Of a stretch of DNA of 64,000 nt, positions 33,761 to 42,778 are shown piece after piece. The DNA is from Niveispirillum lacus (GTDB lineage Bacteria > Pseudomonadota > Alphaproteobacteria > Azospirillales > Azospirillaceae): the NCBI RefSeq assembly GCF_002251795.1, contig NZ_NOXU01000018.1, positions 1 to 64,000 of the forward strand, read 5' to 3'. Under the pieces are notes generated by a model. That model worked only from the letters and a program-made list of their open reading frames with translations, made no database searches and had not been told where the DNA came from. Position numbers and translations under genes: made by a program. The stretch's first letter is position 1. Every line of letters starts with the position of its first letter.

Positions 33761-34849
33761 GTGGCGGATTTTTTTGAAATAGATTTCTTGGGCGTCGAAA
33801 CCAAGAAAAGTGGCGATGCGATAGCAATTCGCTACGAGACGGAAGGAAAGACAACTATCCACGTGGTGGATGGAGGTTATACGACTAGCGGGGAGAGACT
33901 CCGCGACCTCATCAACAAGTACTATAGCAATCCACCATTCATTGATCGCGTGATTGCAACGCACAACGACGGGGACCACGCGCGTGGTCTGATTGCAATT
34001 CTCGAACATTTTGACGTCGGCGAACTCTGGATGCTCTGCCCGTGGCACTATGCCGACGAGCTCATCGATCAATTTACGACCTATAGCAGTGTTAAGCATC
34101 TGCGGGACCGGCTTCGAAACGCCTATGCTAACCTCGCCGCACTTGAGGATATCGCGATCAAGAAGGGCATCCCTATCTATGAGCCGTTCCAAGGCGCACG
34201 GATTGGCGCATTCCACGTCATGGCTCCCACGCGTAAGCGCTACCTTGAACTCATTTTGACTTCGAATAAAACTCCCGCAAGCGTTGCGGTTGAGGAAACC
34301 GCTATCGATAGCATCCTAAATGCTTTCGTAGAAAAGGCAAAGTCAGCTGTCTCGTTGCTCCAAGCGGCCTGGGGTGGGGAAGCCTTTCCAGCAGAAGATA
34401 CGAGCAATGAAAACGAAATGAGTGTGGTCCAGTACGCGGTGCTGAACGGCAAGAAGATCCTGCTGACCGCTGATACAGGACGGGGCGGTCTGCAGGAAGT
34501 CATCGACTATGCGCCATATGTCGGTTTGGAGCTCCCGGGGATCGACAAGTTTCAGGTTCCGCACCACGGTGGACGCCGCAATGTGAATGCGGATTTGTTG
34601 AACGCGATTGTTGGCCCGATTTTGCCGAAACAGCAGCAAAAAGGACATTTTCACGCTTACATCAGTTCGGCGAAAGAGGATGAAGATCATCCCCGTAAAG
34701 TCGTTCAGCGTGCACTTATTCATCGTGGTGCAGATCTTCACATGACCGAGGGCCGAAACATCTGCACGTGGGGCGGTACCCGTCCCACACGGCCAGACTA
34801 CACGCCGCTTGTGCCTTCCGCGTACCCCGACTCCTATGAGAAGGTTTGA
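33761..34849 (+). CDS. ComEC/Rec2-like metallo-beta-lactamase-fold hydrolase
   Basis: 362 residues from GTG with a GGGAGGGA ribosome-binding site. Metal-binding motifs of the ComEC-type subfamily are visible: THNDGDHARGL at about 68-78, LLTADTG at about 240, and VPHHGGRRN near 267. There is no membrane segment, so this is a free cytoplasmic hydrolase, in contrast to ComEC itself. The family cleaves phosphodiesters in nucleic acids or cyclic nucleotides. A membrane protein gene starts 2 bases after its stop, and both sit alone between two IS66 ends. The pairing resembles enzyme-plus-membrane-effector defence modules; that role is inference. Confidence 0.8.
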   Translation: MADFFEIDFLGVETKKSGDAIAIRYETEGKTTIHVVDGGYTTSGERLRDLINKYYSNPPFIDRVIATHNDGDHARGLIAILEHFDVGELWMLCPWHYADELIDQFTTYSSVKHLRDRLRNAYANLAALEDIAIKKGIPIYEPFQGARIGAFHVMAPTRKRYLELILTSNKTPASVAVEETAIDSILNAFVEKAKSAVSLLQAAWGGEAFPAEDTSNENEMSVVQYAVLNGKKILLTADTGRGGLQEVIDYAPYVGLELPGIDKFQVPHHGGRRNVNADLLNAIVGPILPKQQQKGHFHAYISSAKEDEDHPRKVVQRALIHRGADLHMTEGRNICTWGGTRPTRPDYTPLVPSAYPDSYEKV

Positions 34850-34851
34850 CG

Positions 34852-35676
34852 ATGGCGATACCAATCCCAACCGATATCGCACAAATGTTTGACAGCTATG
34901 GCCGGCAGGCCAGGCTATTCCCCGGTCTCCTAACGATCTTTCCTCCCCTTCTCGCTGGGTTGGCATGGTTCCCGTCGTTTCTGCTTTCCAACGTCGCAGC
35001 TACACTTCTTACATTGGCGATGGCGTGCGGCCTCTTGTACGCTCTCGGCTCTTACGCTCGCACTAAGGGCAAGCGGATTGAGTCGAAGCTCGTGAAGAGC
35101 TGGGGCGGCTGGCCTACGACACTGCTATTGCGGCACGATAGCGAACTAGATGAGCACACGCGACTGCGGTACCTCAAATATCTAGCAAGAGAAGTTCCCG
35201 GAAACTTGACCTTCCCCACTGTTCAAGAGGAACAGACGAGTCCCGCAGGTGCCAATGCGACTTATGATTCAGCGGTGCGATGGTTGAAAGAAAGTGCTCG
35301 TGGCAAAGAGTTTGCGATGGTGCACCTGGAGAATGCGCAATACGGATTCCGCCGCAATCTGCGGGGCCTCAAGCCTTTTGCGCTTACTCTTTGCGTCCTG
35401 ACCTTGATCATTATGACGCTTGCGATCCTTACCAAGGTACCTGGTCTTGTGGAGTTTGTAAGGACCAGTAATTTGGCCGCGCTAGCGAAAGTAGTATCCG
35501 ATCTCGGACCCGCTATCCTGTCGGCATTTGTGATCAACGTGTTCGCAGTACTTGTGTGGGTTTTTGTCGTGACTAATCGCTGGGTACGGGAAGCCGGGAA
35601 TCAGTATGCATACGCTCTACTCGCTGTGTGTGATATGAAGCCCAGCACTTTGACAAAGGGTAAGAAGACTGTTTAG
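34852..35676 (+). CDS. Four-helix membrane protein paired with the metallo-hydrolase
   Basis: 274 residues from ATG with GAGAAGG upstream. Hydrophobic helices lie at about 25-45 (LLTIFPPLLAGLAWF), 50-70 (AATLLTLAMACGLLYAL), 176-198 (FALTLCVLTLIIMTLAIL) and 222-243 (FVINVFAVLVWVFVV). A charged cytoplasmic region of about 100 residues separates the two hairpins (HTRLRYLKYLAREV, ATYDSAVRWLKESARG). No family is recognised. The 2-base spacing shows an operon with the hydrolase. It could be a membrane-disrupting effector or a sensor; neither can be told from sequence alone. Confidence 0.7.
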   Translation: MAIPIPTDIAQMFDSYGRQARLFPGLLTIFPPLLAGLAWFPSFLLSNVAATLLTLAMACGLLYALGSYARTKGKRIESKLVKSWGGWPTTLLLRHDSELDEHTRLRYLKYLAREVPGNLTFPTVQEEQTSPAGANATYDSAVRWLKESARGKEFAMVHLENAQYGFRRNLRGLKPFALTLCVLTLIIMTLAILTKVPGLVEFVRTSNLAALAKVVSDLGPAILSAFVINVFAVLVWVFVVTNRWVREAGNQYAYALLAVCDMKPSTLTKGKKTV

Positions 35677-35811
35677 TTGTGAGGGGTCAGCTCACTTGGG
35701 CTTCATAGCGATGGGTCTGGCATGGGCGCTTCATGTCGGTCTTGAGGGTTCCGGGTTTACATTAAGCGATTGTTGTTAGACTTAAAGAGTAAGCATCCGG
35801 CGCAGGCCCAT

Positions 35812-37390
35812 TCAGGCATTTGCCTTCCAGTTCCATGGCAATAGGTCGGCGATGGCCTTTGCGGGATGGTCGTGGATGCGGGCGAGGGTGTCGGCGAGCC
35901 AGGCTTGGGGATCGACGTCGTTGAGCTTTGCGGTCTCGATGAGGGTGTATATGGCGGCAGCCCTGTTGCCGCCGGCATCGGAGCCGCAGAAGGTCCAATT
36001 CCGGCGTCCGACGGCGATGCCGCGCAGGGCGCGTTCGGCGGCATTGTTCGACAGGCAGATGCGCCCATCCTCCAGGAACCGGGTCATGGCGCCCCAACGT
36101 TTCAAGGCATAATCCATGGCCTTGGCAGGATCCGACTTGGGCGACAGACTGGCACGGGCGTGGCGCAGACATTGCTCCAGATCGTCGATCAGGGGACGGC
36201 TTTTCTCCTGGCGGGTTTCGGCACGTTCCGCGATGGCGCGACCGTTGATGGTGCGCTCGATGGCGAACAACGCGTCGATGCGCTTCACGGCCTCGGCTGC
36301 AAGGGGTGACTTTCCATCCTTGGCCAGATCAAAGAACCGGCGGCGGACATGGCTCCAACATCCGGCCTCCAGGAGGGGACCGGGCTTGCGGGCGGGGTCG
36401 TAGAGGCCGGCATAGCCGCTATAGGCGTCGGCCTGGAATATTCCGGCCCAGCCGGCAAGGTGGCGCTGCGGATGCTCGCCGGCACGGGTGCGGGCATAAT
36501 GGTAGAGGGCGGCGGGAGGATCGCTACCGCCGAACGGTCGATCATCCCGCACATAGACCCATAGTCGGCCGGTGGCGGCCTTGCCCTTAGCCAGAACCGG
36601 CACCGGCGTGTCATCGCCATGGAGACGATCAGCCGCCAGAACGTGGGAGCGTATCGCCGCCACCAGCGGGGCCAGGGTTGCCGCCGCCGCGCCGACCCAG
36701 TCGGCCAGAGTGGAAACGTCCAGGTCGACCCCTTCCCGGGCATAGGCGGCACTCTGCCGGTGCAGCGGCAGATGTTGGGCATATTTCCCGGCCAGCACCA
36801 TGGCCAGCAGGTTCGGCCCGGCCCGGCCACGCCGGATCGGATGGGAGGGCGCCGGCGTCTGGCTCACCGCCTCGCAGGACCGGCAGGCGAACTTCTCCCG
36901 CACATGCTGCACCACCTTCCAGCGGCGGGGTTCGCATTCCAGGCTTTCCAGCACGTCCTCGCCGATCTTACGCAAGGCATCGCCGCCGCAGCGCTCGCAG
37001 ACACAAGGCCCCGGATGCACGATCCGCTCCCGTGGCAGCGCCTCTGGCAGCGGCCGCCGGGCCGGCTTGCGCGGCGTGCCGGCAAGGGTGGGGGCGGGCG
37101 TGCTGAGTTCGCCGGCCACCTCTTTCTCGGCGCTGGTCTCCTCCAACTCCTCCAGTTGCAGTTCCAACTGCTCCACCAGCAGCCGGCCCCGCTCCGAGGA
37201 TTGGCCGTAAAGCTCCCGCCGGGCCTTGGCCAGGGCCAGACGCAGCCGTTCAATCTCGATCGCCCGTTCGCCGGCCTGTTGGCGCGCCGTCGGCCAATTC
37301 CCCCTGCAACGCCAGGATCAGCGCATGGGCCGCCGCCAGGTCGGCGGGCAGGGTGTTGGCAGCGAGGGCAGGAGGATTGGGGCTGGACAT
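35812..37390 (-). pseudogene. tnpC: IS66 TnpC transposase, frameshifted near its N-terminus
   Basis: The main frame (35812-37176 and open further upstream) covers the zinc-binding region (CERCGGDALRKIG, CRSCEAV), the DDE catalytic domain (HGDDTPVPVL, FQADAYSGY) and the C-terminal SNNAAERALRG. The natural start MSSPNPPALAANTLPADLAAA at 37390 is in another frame. The shift occurs near 37285 in a GCGCGCC run, where QQAGERAIEIERLRLALAKARRELYG would continue in the main frame. Unless this is a sequence error, the transposase is not made at full length. Confidence 0.8.
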
Positions 37391-37432
37391 GGAGGCATTG
37401 AATCATGCCCACGCCCTCTTGTCTGCAGCTTT

Positions 37433-37780
37433 TCAGCCCGCCCGTTCGGGCCGGGCCGTGTGTTGCGGCAGCCGCCAGTCGATCCCTTCCAACAGATAGC
37501 CCAACTGGGCCGGGCTCAGCGTCACCGCCCCGTCCACCACCGACGGCCAGATGAACCGGCCGCGCTCCAGGCGCTTGGTGAACAGACAAGCCCCCTGGCC
37601 GTCATGCCAGATGACCTTCACCAGGTCGCCGCGGCGACCGCGAAAGACGAACAGGTGACCGCCATGGGGATCGCGCCCCAGAACCTCCTGGACCTGTCGG
37701 GCAAGGCTGTCGAAACCCTTGCGCATGTCCGTCCGGCCCGTCGCCAGCCACACATGCACCCCCGGCGGGATCGGGATCAT
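37433..37780 (-). CDS. tnpB: IS66 TnpB accessory protein
   Basis: 115 residues: MIPIPPGVHVWLATGRTDMRKGFDSLA, LFVFRGRRGDLVKVIWHDGQG and FTKRLERGRF are the signature of IS66 Orf2. It is required with TnpA and TnpC for transposition in this family. The start overlaps the tnpA stop (ATGA). Confidence 0.95.
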   Translation of the reverse strand: MIPIPPGVHVWLATGRTDMRKGFDSLARQVQEVLGRDPHGGHLFVFRGRRGDLVKVIWHDGQGACLFTKRLERGRFIWPSVVDGAVTLSPAQLGYLLEGIDWRLPQHTARPERAG

Positions 37781-38205
37781 CCAGCATCTCCGGCTGCCCG
37801 GATCACCGCCTTGGCCAGCGCCAGATCCACCGACCCCCGCAGCCGCACCTCGACCCCGCCGGGCAGAAGCACCGAGATCTCCGCGACCAATGCTGCGGGT
37901 GGGCTGGGGGCTGGTATCGTCGCCTCCACGACCGGCACGGCCATCGGCTCATCCACAGGCGCAAGCTGGACCGGCGCGAACACCGGAACCGGACTGTCGA
38001 CCGTCGAAACCGATGCGCCCAATTGCCGACGCCACCGGTATAGCAGGCTCTCGTGGACCCCGAACCGCCGGGCAACCTCCTTGACCACAATGCCGGGCCT
38101 GAACGCCGCCTCCACCAGCCGGGCCTTCTCCGCGTCCGACCACTTTCGACGCCGCTCGGTGCCCGTCAGAACTTCCAGCCGCTGATAAGCCATCACGTTT
38201 GCCAC
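37777..38205 (-). CDS. tnpA: IS66 TnpA, helix-turn-helix accessory protein
   Basis: 142 residues. The N-terminal HTH (RRKWSDAEKARLVEAAFRPG, VARRFGVHESLLYRWRRQLG) is the IS66 Orf1 DNA-binding domain. A proline-rich linker leads to a C-terminal strand-rich part (ISVLLPGGVEVRLRGSVD). Confidence 0.93.
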   Translation of the reverse strand: MANVMAYQRLEVLTGTERRRKWSDAEKARLVEAAFRPGIVVKEVARRFGVHESLLYRWRRQLGASVSTVDSPVPVFAPVQLAPVDEPMAVPVVEATIPAPSPPAALVAEISVLLPGGVEVRLRGSVDLALAKAVIRAAGDAG

Positions 38206-38322
38206 TCGTTTGCGTCCGCGCTATCGCGCTTACGCAAAGACTCCCAGCTACCGACCACCAAACACAAGGCGGCTCACACCGGACGCGTACGCTTGGTTCG
38301 GCCTTATTGAAGGACGACCGAC

Positions 38323-38607
38323 ATGACGGGACAGAGGAAGCGATATTCAGCTGATTTCAAGGCGAAGGTGGCACTGGAGGCGATCCGGGGCGAGTTGACG
38401 ATGGCGCAGCTTGTGTCGAAGCATGGTGTTCACCAGACGATGATCAACGCTTGGCGTAAGCAGGCGATCGAGGGGATGGCGGCGTCGTTTTCTGGCAAGG
38501 CCGAGGCCACGCCGCTGGTTGAGGCGGCCGAGATTGACCGGCTGCATGCCAAGATCGGTCAGTTGGTTGTGGAGCGGGATTTTTTGCGCAAGGCCTCCGG
38601 TCGATGA
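38323..38607 (+). CDS. IS3-family OrfA
   Basis: 94 residues. MTGQRKRYSADFKAKVALEAIRG and the HTH MAQLVSKHGVHQTMINAWRKQ are typical of OrfA, followed by a leucine-zipper-like tail (IDRLHAKIGQLVVERDFLRKA). OrfA binds the element ends and is normally fused to OrfB by a -1 frameshift; the two frames overlap at ATGA (38604-38607). Confidence 0.93.
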   Translation: MTGQRKRYSADFKAKVALEAIRGELTMAQLVSKHGVHQTMINAWRKQAIEGMAASFSGKAEATPLVEAAEIDRLHAKIGQLVVERDFLRKASGR

Positions 38608-39170
38608 GCGCCGGTCGGAGGCGGGAGATGGTGGATCGGTCACATCCTGGCTTGTCGGTTGTCCGACAATGCGCCCTGCTGTCGATCAGCCGGTCACATT
38701 ATTACGGGCCGGTACGGGGCGAGAGTGCTGAGAACCTAGCGCTGATGCGGCTGATCGATGCCCAGTTCCTGGAAACGCCCTGGTACGGGAGCCGGCAGAT
38801 GACCCATCATCTGCGGCGCCAGGGTCATGTCGTCAATCGCAAGCGGGTGCGCCGGCTGATGGGCCGGATGGGGTTGGCAGCCATCTACCAGCGGCCAAAG
38901 ACCAGCGTTCCCCACCCAGAGCACAAGATCTGGCCCTACTTGCTGCGGGATATGACCATCGACCGGCCGGACCATGTCTGGTGTACGGACATCACCTACA
39001 TTCCCATGCGACGGGGTTTCCTGTACCTGATCGCCGTGATGGACTGGGCATCGCGCAGGGTGCTGGCCTGGAGGCTATCCAACAGCATGGACATTGATTT
39101 CTGCCTGGAGGCCCTGCGGGATGCCATGGCCCGACACGGCAAACCGGAAATCTTCAACACCGACAGTCAG

Positions 39171-39455
39171 TGTATCGAGGCCAGCTATCGGATTGGTCTC
39201 ACTCCTACTGCGATAGGGCCTATCTTGGCTGACACCGCAAGGCATCTCGACGCGGCGTGACCCGAACACCGATCGACCCACGACCCGTGTCTTTCCCTGG
39301 AACTGTCGGCCGTACGAGATGCTTTGCGGCGAGGTTTCGCCTCGCTGGCGCATGTGACCCGAGAAGGGCCTGACATTCTGTCACGTGACTGTCTTGTCCA
39401 GGCGTCCCGCCCTGCGAAACCGCTCACCATCTCGATCAATGGTTTCGAAGGGGGC
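39171..39455 (+). ncRNA. Left non-coding end of IS110 element, candidate bridge RNA
   Basis: 285 bases lie between the element's left border and the transposase start. In IS110-group elements this end encodes the bridge RNA whose loops pair with target and donor DNA. I have not folded it. The target would be GACAGTCAGGGCGGCC in the IS3, and complementary loops should be sought here. Confidence 0.4.
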
Positions 39456-40541
39456 ATGATGGTGTTGATTGAAGCTGAACGGACCCGCCGGATCGTCGGT
39501 GGCGTCGATACGCACAAGGACCTCCACGTCGCCGCCGTCGTCGATGAAAGCGACAAACTGCTTGGCACCAGCAGTTTCGCGACCACAAGGCAGGGCTATC
39601 GCCAAATGGTGACCTGGATGCGGTCCTTCGGCACACTCCACCGCGTGGGGGTCGAGGCCACCGGCACCTATGGTGCTGGCCTGTTACGCCATCTTCAGGC
39701 CGCAGGGATAGAAGTCCTGGAAGTGACGTCACCGGACAAGGTTGATCGGCGACGACGTGGCAAGAGCGACGATCTCGATGCCGAAGCTGCGGCCCACGCC
39801 GCCTTTACCGGTAAGCGTGTTGCCACGCCGAAGCGGCGCGATGGCATGATCGAAGCCCTGCGTGTTCTCAAGTCCTGCCGGAATACGGCGGTGGCAGCAC
39901 GTCGCGTTACCCTTCAGATGATCAGCAGTACCATTGTCGCGGCGCCGGAGGAATTGCGTGACATGTTGCGGACAATGACACGCATGCGACTTGTCCGGAC
40001 ATTGGCTGCTTGGCGGCCCGATCTCACAGACTATCGCAACCCGCTCTCAGCCTATCGGATCGCGCTGAAATCCCTCGCCCGGCGATATGTCGAATTGCAT
40101 GATGAGATCGCCGAACTTGATACCATGATCGCAAGTATTGTCGGTGAACTCGTCCCCGACCTGGTCGCGCGCAATGCCATCGGCCATGAGACGGCGGCTC
40201 AGCTTCTCATCACCGCCGGTGACAATCCGGAGCGGCTGTCCTCTGAGGCCAGCTTTGCTGCGCTTTGCGGAGTAAGCCCTGTTCCGGCATCGTCCGGGAA
40301 AATAGTCAGGCATCGATTGAACCGCGGTGGGGACCGAGCCGCCAACAGCGCCCTGCACATTATCGCCATCGGTCGTCTTCGGACTGACAGTCGGACCCAG
40401 GCCTATGTTGCCCGCCGGATAGCTGACGGGCACTCCAAGTTAGAAGCTATTCGCTGCCTCAAGCGCTACATCGCCCGGGAGGTCTTTACCATCATCCGAA
40501 GGCGACAGCGTGACATCAACGAGACACAGCTCGCTGCTTGA
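39456..40541 (+). CDS. IS110-family transposase (DEDD recombinase)
   Basis: 361 residues from the first of two tandem ATGs with GAAGGGGG upstream. The RuvC-like N-terminal domain begins RIVGGVDTHKDLHVAAVVD with the first Asp and continues VGVEATGTYGAGLLRHL and KSDDLDAEAAA. The C-terminal transposase_20 domain contains FAALCGVSPVPASSGKIVRHRLNRGGDRAANSAL with the nucleophilic serine region. It appears intact, so the element may be active. Confidence 0.95.
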   Translation: MMVLIEAERTRRIVGGVDTHKDLHVAAVVDESDKLLGTSSFATTRQGYRQMVTWMRSFGTLHRVGVEATGTYGAGLLRHLQAAGIEVLEVTSPDKVDRRRRGKSDDLDAEAAAHAAFTGKRVATPKRRDGMIEALRVLKSCRNTAVAARRVTLQMISSTIVAAPEELRDMLRTMTRMRLVRTLAAWRPDLTDYRNPLSAYRIALKSLARRYVELHDEIAELDTMIASIVGELVPDLVARNAIGHETAAQLLITAGDNPERLSSEASFAALCGVSPVPASSGKIVRHRLNRGGDRAANSALHIIAIGRLRTDSRTQAYVARRIADGHSKLEAIRCLKRYIAREVFTIIRRRQRDINETQLAA

Positions 40542-40898
40542 CACATAGAAGGGCTTCCAGGGCGGCCAATTCACCAGCCCGAGGTTCACCGGCATCTTGA
40601 CCGATGCCGGTATCAAGGTTTCCATGGATGGAAGAGGCCGCTGGATGGACAATTTGTTCATCGAACGGCTCTGGCGGTCACTGAAATACGAATGCGTCTA
40701 TCTCCACGCTTTCGAGACCGGCAGCGAGGCCAGGGCCGGGATCGGACGCTGGATCGATTACTACAATAACCAACGCCCACATTCCGCGCTCGGGGGACAG
40801 ACACCCGACGAGGCATACAGGCAAAGGGCGGACAGACTGTGTTTGGCGGCGTGAACTGAACAGGACCAAGCTTAACGCCGAACAAAAACTGTCCGCTC

Positions 40899-41296
40899 AC
40901 CGGGGACCAGCTCTCCGTCCGGCGGGCCCAAGGCGCCAGAACCTTGGGATCGAAGCGCCTGTGAATACGCGGCGCCCGCAGAGCACGGCATCGCAGAAGA
41001 AACGGCGGGCCCGCAGCACAAGCTCAACACGTCGACCGGTTGTCTGCAGGTCCGCCAGCCGCCGATGATATCGGCTATGGATCCGACCAGACCGCGTTCC
41101 GCATCCGGGACAGGCGCTCATCGCCGTGACCGGGCTTATGGTAAGCCGCACCATTCCATCATCGTCGGTGATGTCCTTGATGGCCATGCCGGCAACGTCG
41201 AACATTGAGTGTGGTAAGCCTGAGCGCATCATGCTGATCCCTATGGAAAACGCACTCCAGAGGAATCCCGAATTTCATCAAAATTGAGTCAGAGCC
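40899..41296 (-). pseudogene. ISL3-family transposase N-terminal fragment and IS end
   Basis: The minus-strand protein (start at about 41232) has the ISL3 zinc-binding head: CPGCGTRSGRIHSRYHRRLADLQTTG, RRFFCDAVLCGRRVF. It is cut at about 40900 by the IS3 right end. The outer end GGCTCTGACTCAATTTTGATG (41296 inward, minus strand) has the GGCTCT start usual for ISL3 termini. Confidence 0.8.
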
Positions 41297-41318
41297 ACTT
41301 TTCCACGCCGGATAACAG

Positions 41319-41486
41319 CGTGTTATCGGCGCCGTGGCCGGCACCCTGATTGCCCGGGCGACCCAGGCCATTGCCTTCGGCGCAACGGCAGAGGATATCG
41401 CGCTGAGCTGCCACGCCCGTCCCACGCACCCGGAGGCGCTGAAAGAAGCGGCAATGGCGGCCGTTGGCAAACTGATTCATCTGTGA
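41319..41486 (+). pseudogene. lpdA: 3' remnant of a dihydrolipoamide dehydrogenase gene
   Basis: 55 codons read RVIGAVAGTLIARATQAIAFG, ATAEDIALSCHARPTHPEALKEAA and end GKLIHL. This is the dimer-interface C-terminus of lipoamide dehydrogenase, including the HARPTHPE active-site segment (HxHPTxxE). The rest of the gene is gone; the ISL3 end lies about 20 bases upstream. It marks what stood left of paaR before the IS nest formed. Confidence 0.8.
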
Positions 41487-41499
41487 GGGATCAAGGGCG

Positions 41500-42093
41500 T
41501 CAGATCCCCTTGATCCCCTTCAGCACCATACCGGTGGACATGTCAGCGATCTCGTCGGCGCCCAGAGGGCCGGTGGGCTTCATCCAAGTATGGGTCCAGT
41601 TGATCATGCCGAAGAACAGCATTGCCGCCGTTCGCCGATGCGCGGCGTCGTGGATCAGCGGCGGATGCAGGGCCCCCAAGATTTCCTCGACCAGTGTCAC
41701 CAGTGCGCGCTGGCCGGCCACTATCTCTGCCCGGCGTTTCGGGGGCAGATGCGCCAAATCGTTCAGCAGCACCTTCTGCCGCGACGCGGCGCCGATATAG
41801 AGTCTCATGAACCGCCGCGCCAGTTCCCGCAGGCGGACGGCGGGGTCTGGACCCATGGCGGCGACATCCGTTGCGGCCGACGTCAATTGTTCGACATGCG
41901 AGGCCATGACGGCGTGAAGGATATCCTCCTTTGACGGATAATAATGGTATATCAGCGACTTGGAGGTCTGGCAGGCTTCTGCCAGGTCGGCGACGGAACT
42001 GCCCAGGTAGCCCTTCACCGCGAAGAGGTCCGCCGCCCGGTCGATGATCGCCTCGCGCCGCTGCTCGTAATCTGCCGACTGCTTGCGTGCCAT
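41500..42093 (-). CDS. paaR: TetR-family regulator, probable PaaR
   Basis: 197 residues. The N-terminal HTH (REAIIDRAADLFAVKGYLGSSVADLAEACQTSKSLIYHYYPSKEDIL) is typical TetR; the ligand domain ends DMSTGMVLKGIKGI. It stands beside paaY at the edge of the phenylacetate cluster, where the TetR-type PaaR repressor responding to phenylacetyl-CoA is usual in Alpha- and Betaproteobacteria. Matching dyads are seen in front of paaA and between paaH and paaG. Confidence 0.85.
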   Translation of the reverse strand: MARKQSADYEQRREAIIDRAADLFAVKGYLGSSVADLAEACQTSKSLIYHYYPSKEDILHAVMASHVEQLTSAATDVAAMGPDPAVRLRELARRFMRLYIGAASRQKVLLNDLAHLPPKRRAEIVAGQRALVTLVEEILGALHPPLIHDAAHRRTAAMLFFGMINWTHTWMKPTGPLGADEIADMSTGMVLKGIKGI

Positions 42094-42176
42094 GCCCTAC
42101 TCAACCCCGGAAACCCTCCTGCCGGTGATGAACCATAAGTCCTCCTCAGGCAACAGGAAATCAAGGAAGCAAGTCA

Positions 42177-42776
42177 ATGCCCTGCTATAGTTTCGCCGGC
42201 CTCGTCCCCGTGGTCGACCCCGCGGCCTTCGTCCATCCCACGGCCGTCCTAATCGGTGACGTCATCGTCGGCCCCGGCTGCTATATCGGGCCCGGTGCCG
42301 CCCTGCGCGGCGATCTGGGCCGGCTAATCGTGCAGCGCGGGGCCAATGTCCAGGATAATTGCGTCATGCATTCCTTCCCCGGCAAGGAATGCGTGGTGGA
42401 GGAGGATGGGCATGTCGGCCATGGCGCCGTGCTGCATGGCTGCCGCGTCGGGCGCAATGCCCTGGTCGGCATGAATGCCGTCGTCATGGACAATGCGGTG
42501 GTGGGAGAGGAAGCCTTGGTGGCCGCCATGTCCTTCGTGAAGGCCGGGATGCAAATCCCGCCGCGCGTGATGGTGGCAGGTACTCCGGCCCGTGTGGTGC
42601 GCGAACTGACTAAAAAGGAGATCGAATGGAAAAGCCAGGGGACGGCCGAATATCGTGAGATCGCTCGCCGCTGCCTAGCCACGCTGGCCGAGGTGACGCC
42701 CCTGACGGAAATGGAGAGTGACCGCCCCCGGCTGGGGGGCGGCCATGTGACCCTGGCTGAGGCGCAGAGAAATTAG
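42177..42776 (+). CDS. paaY: PaaY, gamma-carbonic-anhydrase-like thioesterase
   Basis: 199 residues with AAGGA upstream. Left-handed beta-helix hexapeptide repeats ([23 protein letters not shown]) and zinc-ligand histidines ([24 protein letters not shown]) are clear. PaaY relieves dead-end coenzyme A esters formed during phenylacetate breakdown. It is divergent from paaR. Confidence 0.92.
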   Translation: MPCYSFAGLVPVVDPAAFVHPTAVLIGDVIVGPGCYIGPGAALRGDLGRLIVQRGANVQDNCVMHSFPGKECVVEEDGHVGHGAVLHGCRVGRNALVGMNAVVMDNAVVGEEALVAAMSFVKAGMQIPPRVMVAGTPARVVRELTKKEIEWKSQGTAEYREIARRCLATLAEVTPLTEMESDRPRLGGGHVTLAEAQRN

Positions 42777-42778
42777 AA

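Larger units (their letters stand above)
35789..38290 (-). mobile_element. IS66-family insertion sequence, about 2.5 kb
   Basis: Terminal repeats start GTAAGCATCCGGCGCAGGC (35789, plus) and GTACGCGTCCGGTGTGAGCC (38290, minus). Between them lie tnpA, tnpB and tnpC in the usual order. Size and content fit the family. The 8-base flanks (CTTAAAGA left, GCTTGGTT right) do not match, so no target duplication remains. One end abuts an IS3 element and the other faces the two-gene cassette. Confidence 0.85.
39171..40560 (+). mobile_element. IS110-family insertion sequence inside the IS3
   Basis: About 1390 bases with one transposase gene and no terminal inverted repeats. Removing it rejoins the IS3 orfB frame (GACAGTCAG then GGCGGCC), with CAG or AG as possible shared core bases. 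That is the scar expected of an IS110-type RNA-guided recombinase. Confidence 0.88.
38604..40854 (+). pseudogene. IS3-family OrfB transposase, split by IS110 insertion
   Basis: The 5' part runs to FNTDSQ (39170) and contains the first two catalytic aspartates (VWCTDITYIPM; the D of NTDSQ). The 3' part from 40561 resumes GGQFTSPRFTGIL and contains FIERLWRSLKYE with the catalytic Glu and NNQRPHSALGGQTP. The break falls exactly after the second aspartate. Joined, the two parts make an ordinary rve-type integrase domain. Confidence 0.92.
38291..40898 (+). mobile_element. IS3-family element interrupted by an IS110-family element
   Basis: orfA (38323-38607) and the first part of orfB (38604-39170) are followed, after foreign sequence 39171-40560, by the rest of orfB (40561-40854). 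Near the ends TTGGTTCGGCCTTA (left, about 38293) matches TTTGTTCGGCGTTA (right, minus strand, about 40886-40873). The right end is probably near 40898; the left end touches the IS66 terminus and may be trimmed. Confidence 0.85.
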
